Part shown: one piece after another, positions 59,061 through 64,000 of the stretch | Position numbering within the stretch: position 1 is the first letter of the stretch | Layout: every line of letters begins with the position of its first letter | Source of the DNA: Phycisphaerae bacterium | Lineage (GTDB): Bacteria > Planctomycetota > Phycisphaerae > Phycisphaerales > UBA1924 | Length of the DNA: 64,000 nucleotides | Direction: 5' to 3' | Assembly: GCA_030432905.1 (NCBI GenBank) | Contig: JAUILU010000001.1 | Span: 372,001-436,000 of the forward strand | Made by a program: the position numbers and the translations under genes | Notes under the pieces: model-generated | The model's database searches: none | What the model was told of the DNA's origin: nothing | Seen by the model: the letters and a program-made list of their open reading frames with translations, nothing else

Positions 59061-59606
59061 CTATCCGCGAAGCGTGCTCATGCCCTTGGCCTTTCTGGCC
59101 TCGTTCAAAGCAACCAGCACCGCTGGTTCTTTCGCGAGCAGCTTGATCAACTGGCTCCGCGTGCAATAAAGCCTGATCGACGCTTTCTTCATGTCCAGCG
59201 ACGCCGAGTAGATGACGTCTAGCGCCTCGGCGACCATCGCTGGGTAGTCGTTGTGGTCTACGTTACAGGCGATCTTGCCGTCCTTCACACGCGACTTCCA
59301 CATCGCCGAGCCGATGTCACCGATCGGGACCGGCGAGCGAGTCTGCAGGGCAAGCTGCAACCGAAGGCGCTTGAGCGCGACCCGTTTATTCTCTTGAGCG
59401 CTCCGGCGTTCGCCCGCATGCGCCTCCACGCCCGTTGGTCTGTGCGTCAGTTCAACAAGCGACTGAACCTTGTTGCGGTGCTGGCCGCCCGGCCCGGAGC
59501 TTCGGCCCCTGCCGAGGTCGCAGTCCTTCAATAGCGCCTCGTCATCGAGCGTCGCCGGGTGGGGCGATTTCACGAAGATCGGTTCAACAAGCGGGTGCGA
59601 ACTCAT
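59061..59606 (-). CDS. Class I peptide-chain-release-factor-like protein (GGQ domain, no codon-recognition domain visible)
   Basis: GRGRSSGPGGQHRNKVQSLVELTHRPTGVEAHAGERRSAQENKRVALKRLRLQLAL. Start set to ATG 59606, overlapping the tsaD stop. Confidence 0.88.
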   Translation of the reverse strand: MSSHPLVEPIFVKSPHPATLDDEALLKDCDLGRGRSSGPGGQHRNKVQSLVELTHRPTGVEAHAGERRSAQENKRVALKRLRLQLALQTRSPVPIGDIGSAMWKSRVKDGKIACNVDHNDYPAMVAEALDVIYSASLDMKKASIRLYCTRSQLIKLLAKEPAVLVALNEARKAKGMSTLRG

Positions 59607-60652
59607 GCCATGCTCGGCGATGCGCGGAGTGTCAGATCGTCCGGCTTGCCCTGCTGCAACCGGTGAAAGCCGAGCCCGGCGATCATCGCCGCGTTGTCGA
59701 CGCAGTAGCACATCGCGGGTACAACGAGCCGAAGCCCGTGGCGATCGGCGAGCGACGCAAGCTCGCTGCGGATCCGCGAGTTCGCCGATACCCCGCCACC
59801 AACAACCAAGGACTTCGGTTTGGTCTGCATCGCTTCGAGCGCGCGTTCGAGTTTGAGCACGATCGCCCGGCTCGCCGCCCGCTGGAAGCTGGCGCATAGA
59901 TCACGGATCTGCTGTTCGTTCAGCTCGTCTTTCTCATTTGGGAACTTACCGCCAGGTCCTGGCACGCCGCGGACTTGGTAGAGCAGCGACGTCTTCAAAC
60001 CCGAGAACGAGAAATCGAGCGAATCCTTGCCGAGCCTGCTGACCGGAAAGTCGACCGCCCGTTCGTCCGCCCCCTCGCTCGATGCCAACGCATCGACCAA
60101 AGGACCACCCGGATGACCAAGCCCAAGAATCGCCGCGGCTTTGTCGTACGCCTCTCCGACTGCGTCATCGATCGTTCCGCCAAGCTTGCAAAGCTCGTCG
60201 GGCGATGCGCACTCGAACATCGCCGTGTGCCCGCCGCTGATGACCAGCCCGAGCGCCGGGTAGACCTCATCGAGTTGAAGCTCGGTATCCAGCAGCCCCG
60301 CCCAGAGATGCGCACGCACATGGTCAACCCCGACCAGCGGCACTCCGAGCGACCACGACAGAGCTTTGGCCGCCGAAACCCCTACGAGGAGCGCACCGAT
60401 CAACCCGGGCCTGTGCCCCACCGCGATAGCGTCCAGATCCGAAAGCTCGCAGCCCGCGTCCGCGATCGCTTGCTCGACAACGCCCGTGATCCGCTCGGCG
60501 TGCGCCCGGCTGGCGAGTTCCGGGACCACCCCGCCGTACTCTTCGTGGATCTCGTGCTGGCTCGAAACCACACTCGAACGCACGGCCCTACCGCCTTCAA
60601 CGACAGAGGCCGCGGTTTCGTCGCACGAGCTTTCGATGCCAAGAACAAGCAT
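59603..60652 (-). CDS. tsaD: tRNA N6-adenosine threonylcarbamoyltransferase
   Basis: MLVLGIESSCDETAASVVEGGR; VVPELASRAHAERI; GLVISGGHTAMFE; VVGGGVSANSRIRSEL. Confidence 0.97.
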   Translation of the reverse strand: MLVLGIESSCDETAASVVEGGRAVRSSVVSSQHEIHEEYGGVVPELASRAHAERITGVVEQAIADAGCELSDLDAIAVGHRPGLIGALLVGVSAAKALSWSLGVPLVGVDHVRAHLWAGLLDTELQLDEVYPALGLVISGGHTAMFECASPDELCKLGGTIDDAVGEAYDKAAAILGLGHPGGPLVDALASSEGADERAVDFPVSRLGKDSLDFSFSGLKTSLLYQVRGVPGPGGKFPNEKDELNEQQIRDLCASFQRAASRAIVLKLERALEAMQTKPKSLVVGGGVSANSRIRSELASLADRHGLRLVVPAMCYCVDNAAMIAGLGFHRLQQGKPDDLTLRASPSMA

Positions 60653-60709
60653 TGCAGCATGATACGCTTCGATACCCGGCCCGCCGGCTGCTAGAATCCG
60701 GCAGAACCT

Positions 60710-62146
60710 ATGAATGATTCAACACGCGACCATGTCGCGATCCAATCCGAACGAGCCGTGCTCGCCGCCGTCAGACTCCCAGATTCCAAGTACAACCCGG
60801 ATGATCCGTTCGGCGAACTCCAATCGCTTGTCGAGCAAGCCGGCGCGATCGTTGTGGGCACTCTCGACCAGATGCTCAACAGACCAGTCTCGGGCACCTA
60901 CATCGGCTCGGGCAAGCTCGAAGAACTCAAAGCCCTCTGCAACGAGCTCAACGCTCAGACAGTCATCTTCGACCACGAGCTCAGCCCGAAGCAGATCGCC
61001 AACATCGAGAAGGTCGTCGAACGCAAGGTGCTCGACCGCTCCGAGGTGATCCTCGACATCTTCGCTAGCCGAGCGACGACGCACGAGGCCAAGCTCCAGG
61101 TCGAGATCGCCCAGCTCGAGTACACCTACCCGAGACTCCGCTCGATGTGGTCCCACCTCGAACGCATCGCCGGCGGGTCGGCGGGCGGTGTGGGCACGCG
61201 CGGCCCCGGTGAGCAGCAGCTCGAAATCGACAGAAGACTCGTCCAGCGCCGGAAGTCGCACCTCAAGCAAGAACTCGACAAGATCCAGTCCCGCAAGGAA
61301 CGCTCCGTCGAGAAACGCAACAGCGACAACTTCACAGTCGGGCTCGTGGGCTACACCAACGCGGGCAAGAGCACGCTCTTCAACACACTCACCGAGGGCG
61401 GCGCGTACGCGGACGACCGACTCTTCGCAACGCTCATGACCCGCACCAGAAAGTGGGAACTCGGCAGCGGCATCGACGTCATGCTCTCGGATACCGTCGG
61501 TTTCGTCCGCGACCTGCCCCACAACCTCGTCGCGAGCTTCAAGGCCACGCTCGAAGAAGCGACGCACGCGGACCTGCTTCTGATCGTCGTCGATGTGTCC
61601 GACCCAGCCGCCGAGCTGCACTTCTCGGAGGTCAACCGCACGCTCGACGAGCTCTTCGATGGCGTCGCCAAAGCAAGCGCACGCGCCGCTTCGAAGGGCG
61701 TCCGCGAAAGCAGCGACGAGATCTGGCAACCGCCGGAACGGCTGGTCTTGCTGAACAAAGTCGATCGGCTCAAGAACAACACCGAACTACTCATCTGGCA
61801 GCAGCGGATCCCGAGTTCGCTTCCGATCAGCGCGCTTCCCGGCACCACCAACCAGCCGAGCCGGGGCCAGGACGAACTCGCAAATCGCGTCCGGCAAGCC
61901 ACACTCGGCGAACAGCTCGAACTCGAGCTGACTCTCCCGATGCGAGAAGCCAAAGCCCTGCACACGCTCGAGACCAAAGCAGAGATACTCGACCGAAAGT
62001 ACGAGGGCGACAAGGTCATCATCAAAGCACGGGTCGGGTCGAGATTGCTCGCGCAGCTCAGATCGGGCGGCGCACACATCTCGACCGACAAAGACTCCGA
62101 TCTCGCAGCCGCCCAGAGCGCGTGGCGAGAAGCACCCGAGTCGTAG
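60710..62146 (+). CDS. hflX: GTPase HflX
   Basis: TYIGSGKLEELKALC; GGVGTRGPGEQQLEIDRRLV; GLVGYTNAGKSTLFNTLTEG; DTVGFVRDLPHNLVASFKATLEEATHADLLLIVVD. Confidence 0.97.
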   Translation: MNDSTRDHVAIQSERAVLAAVRLPDSKYNPDDPFGELQSLVEQAGAIVVGTLDQMLNRPVSGTYIGSGKLEELKALCNELNAQTVIFDHELSPKQIANIEKVVERKVLDRSEVILDIFASRATTHEAKLQVEIAQLEYTYPRLRSMWSHLERIAGGSAGGVGTRGPGEQQLEIDRRLVQRRKSHLKQELDKIQSRKERSVEKRNSDNFTVGLVGYTNAGKSTLFNTLTEGGAYADDRLFATLMTRTRKWELGSGIDVMLSDTVGFVRDLPHNLVASFKATLEEATHADLLLIVVDVSDPAAELHFSEVNRTLDELFDGVAKASARAASKGVRESSDEIWQPPERLVLLNKVDRLKNNTELLIWQQRIPSSLPISALPGTTNQPSRGQDELANRVRQATLGEQLELELTLPMREAKALHTLETKAEILDRKYEGDKVIIKARVGSRLLAQLRSGGAHISTDKDSDLAAAQSAWREAPES

Positions 62147-62147
62147 T

Positions 62148-62185
62148 CCAAAAAAGAATAACCGGCCGGAGTTGCTCCGACCGGT
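62148..62185 (-). terminator. Rho-independent terminator downstream of tRNA-Glu
   Basis: Minus strand ACCGGTCGGAGCAACTCCGGCCGGTTATTCTTTTTT. Confidence 0.75.
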
Positions 62186-62196
62186 GCTTCTGAAAG

Positions 62197-62271
62197 TGAC
62201 CCCACGGGGATTCGAACCCCGGTTTTCAGGATGAGAACCTGACGTCCTAGACCGGACTAGACGATGGGGCC
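62197..62271 (-). tRNA. tRNA-Glu(CTC)
   Basis: Minus strand GGCCCCATCGTCTAGTCCGGTCTAGGACGTCAGGTTCTCATCCTGAAAACCGGGGTTCGAATCCCCGTGGGGTCA; anticodon CTC. Confidence 0.96.
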
Positions 62272-62320
62272 ATCGGCTAAGCCAATCGTAGCCGACCGCG
62301 TCGAATGTTCAAGCTGCCCG

Positions 62321-63085
62321 CTACTTGCCGCTGGACATCATCGGGAGCGCCACCATCACCAGCAGGTCGTAGACCGCGTGCGCCCCTGCCGCGATCCCGA
62401 GCCCCCGCCCAAGAAAGAGCGTCCCGAGGAACACGCCGGACGCGAAGTAGAAGATAACCACTTCGACGTTCACGCCGCCCCCGCCGCCCGAGCGGTGATA
62501 GGCCGCGAAGACCAAGGCAGAGAACCCGACCGAGAGGACATTGCCAAGCTGTTTCCGCACGCCGCAGATGTCAACGAGCAATCCGTGCGCGAGCGCGATG
62601 AGGACGAACCTGAACACCAGTTCCTCGTAAACCCCCGCGCCTACCGCGATCGTCGCTCTCGCCCCGGCTGGCATCTCGGCGAACTCGCCACCAACGCCGC
62701 CGAGCAGCCCGGTCATCGCCGCCAGCACGAGCAGCGGCATCGCCCAGATGCACGACTCAGCCGCCATCAGCAGCAGCCCGCTTGCGCGAATCTTCCAAGG
62801 TCGTCGCTCGATCACCTGCCACGACACCAGCACCGTGACGAGCGCGATCGCCGGCAGGTGCATGCCAACGACACCGAAAAGCTCAAACAGCGTGCTCAGC
62901 AATCGGCGCGCAGCCAGGCCCATCGAGGCCAGTTCGTCCTGCCAGATCAGCGAGCCGAGTTCGTAAAACAACACCAACGGCAAAAGAAACACCAGAACCT
63001 GCAAAGGCCTGGTGGATTCCTGCCAGTAGTTGTCAAGATCGGATTCTTCGAGAACGATCGCGTCGGTATCGTCTGCGGCGCTCAT
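62321..63085 (-). CDS. CPBP-family intramembrane metalloprotease
   Basis: GAGVYEELVFRFVLIALAHGLL (EExxxR) and late HAVYDLLVMVAL motif in a polytopic protein. Confidence 0.85.
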   Translation of the reverse strand: MSAADDTDAIVLEESDLDNYWQESTRPLQVLVFLLPLVLFYELGSLIWQDELASMGLAARRLLSTLFELFGVVGMHLPAIALVTVLVSWQVIERRPWKIRASGLLLMAAESCIWAMPLLVLAAMTGLLGGVGGEFAEMPAGARATIAVGAGVYEELVFRFVLIALAHGLLVDICGVRKQLGNVLSVGFSALVFAAYHRSGGGGGVNVEVVIFYFASGVFLGTLFLGRGLGIAAGAHAVYDLLVMVALPMMSSGK

Positions 63086-63101
63086 CGAGTTCCTTGCAGC
63101 G

Positions 63102-63371
63102 TTACGAGGCGCTCTTGGCCTTGAGCTGCGCGGTCAGGCGGCTCTTTCTGCGGGCGGCCTGACGCTTGTGGATCACGCCCTTCTGAGCGGTGCGATCTAT
63201 GATCGAGCAGGCGCTGCGGAGCGCTTCCTGTGCGCCGCCGTTGTCGCCGGCGGACAGCTTGGTCTCAAACGTCTTGATGGCTTCGCGCATGGTGCGGAGG
63301 CGCCATCTGTTGCGTGAACGGTGCGAAAGGTTCTGACGAACGCGCTTCTTTGCTGAGACCGAGTGAGCCAT
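63102..63371 (-). CDS. rpsT: 30S ribosomal protein S20
   Basis: MAHSVSAKKRVRQNLSHRSRNRWRLRTMREAIKTFET...DRTAQKGVIHKRQAARRKSRLTAQL. Confidence 0.97.
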   Translation of the reverse strand: MAHSVSAKKRVRQNLSHRSRNRWRLRTMREAIKTFETKLSAGDNGGAQEALRSACSIIDRTAQKGVIHKRQAARRKSRLTAQLKAKSAS

Positions 63372-63549
63372 TGAGCCGATTTCCTTTGGGCACGCAGCCC
63401 GTCGCTATCATCCCGGACGCCACGCCCGGACCCCCAGCGGGGCCTTCCCGCCGGGCGGTAGTCTTGCCCCGAAATCACGAAAGATCAACTCCTGACCCCC
63501 TAGGACTTGCCTCAGGGCTGGATTCTTCCCTATTGTCGCATCCGCAAAT

Positions 63550-63623
63550 GCGGGCGTAGCTCAACTGGATAGAGCACCTGACTACGGATCAGGAGGTTGG
63601 GGGTTCGAATCCTCCCGCCCGTG
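63550..63623 (+). tRNA. tRNA-Arg(ACG)
   Basis: GCGGGCGTAGCTCAACTGGATAGAGCACCTGACTACGGATCAGGAGGTTGGGGGTTCGAATCCTCCCGCCCGT; anticodon ACG. Confidence 0.96.
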
Positions 63624-63932
63624 CTTCTTTGGCCCCTTGCCGAGCCACCCCACTCTACACAGATCCCAGCCCCTCAGACCGGGACCTCTTTTCGGGTCAG
63701 CCGATCACGTTCTCACCCAGCCTGAAGCAGTTGTGCCACCAACAAATCCTGCTATCGGCCCCACCCCATCCCAGCCAGAAGGCTCCACAAAGCTGTGTAC
63801 ACAACCCTCGCTACCGCCCTCGAACCGCGGCCTACCCACAGACGAAAGGGCTCGTCCAAGCCCTGACCCGTGTTTATTCACTTCATCTCGCTTACCGTGA
63901 AGTGATCGCTGGATCTGGCCGAATTCTGGGAC

Positions 63933-64000
63933 ATGAAGCGGCTCTTGGCTCTAGGTGTGCTCACACTCGCTGGCGGCAGTCTTGCCCCGGCGGTCGGACA
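63933..64000 (+). CDS. Start of a secreted/exported protein (truncated by window end)
   Basis: ATGAAGCGGCTCTTGGCTCTAGGTGTGCTCACACTCGCTGGCGGCAGTCTTGCC = MKRLLALGVLTLAGGSLAPAVG, a signal-peptide-like N-terminus, open to the window edge. Confidence 0.5.
   Translation, partial: MKRLLALGVLTLAGGSLAPAVG

Noticed and set aside
60719-61729. 336-aa antisense ORF opposite hflX
   Set aside because: Shadow ORF in GC-rich coding DNA; sense strand is an unmistakable HflX.
63786-63804. TGTGTACACA palindrome near 63.8 kb as a further member of the GTATAC operator set
   Set aside because: Core is GTGTACAC, not GTATAC; single copy and not linked to a sugar gene, so not included in the regulon.
1-64000. CRISPR arrays, prophage, IS elements, toxin-antitoxin or defence islands
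   Set aside because: No regularly spaced repeats, transposase/integrase or defence-gene motifs seen among the plausible ORFs.

Overview
The 64 kb window is GC-rich chromosomal DNA from what looks like a Phycisphaerae-type planctomycete. This lineage call rests on family content: dockerin-like TPTDFSAW repeats, VPAPAS/RRRR C-termini, and H-X9-DG-type pseudopilins. I see no phage, transposon or CRISPR.

Main blocks:
(1) ~1-11 kb: sugar locus. GH31 C-terminus, CUT2/Rbs-type ABC transporter, GH13 enzyme, and two related secreted proteins. The GH13 gene and the two secreted-protein genes share TGTATACA-type palindromes upstream.
(2) ~11-14 kb: FecBCD-type ABC operon with a Fur-box-like palindrome upstream.
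(3) ~14-27 kb: sorted extracellular proteins, S9 peptidase, serC/serA, a pseudopilin, a PpiC/SurA-like lipoprotein, RNase Y and a YcgR/PilZ-like protein.
(4) ~27-35 kb: transglutaminase/DUF58, scpB, VUT transporter, and a response regulator with HD-GYP.
(5) ~35-46 kb: type IV pilus/T2SS-like operon headed by a PAS histidine kinase and a STAS protein.
(6) ~46-53 kb: ExbB/ExbD-like operon with a large TPR protein and a 1059-aa protein. The 1059-aa protein combines a PD40 (TolB-like) propeller with a TonB/TolA-like SxxxH transmembrane helix.
(7) ~54-64 kb: housekeeping genes (sdaA, tsaD, release-factor-like, hflX, rpsT) and tRNAs.

The best candidate for an undescribed system is the ExbBD/PD40-TonB-like fusion operon. 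The next two are the TGTATACA regulon and the kinase/STAS-headed pilus operon. All family calls come from reading the sequence by eye; no searches were run.
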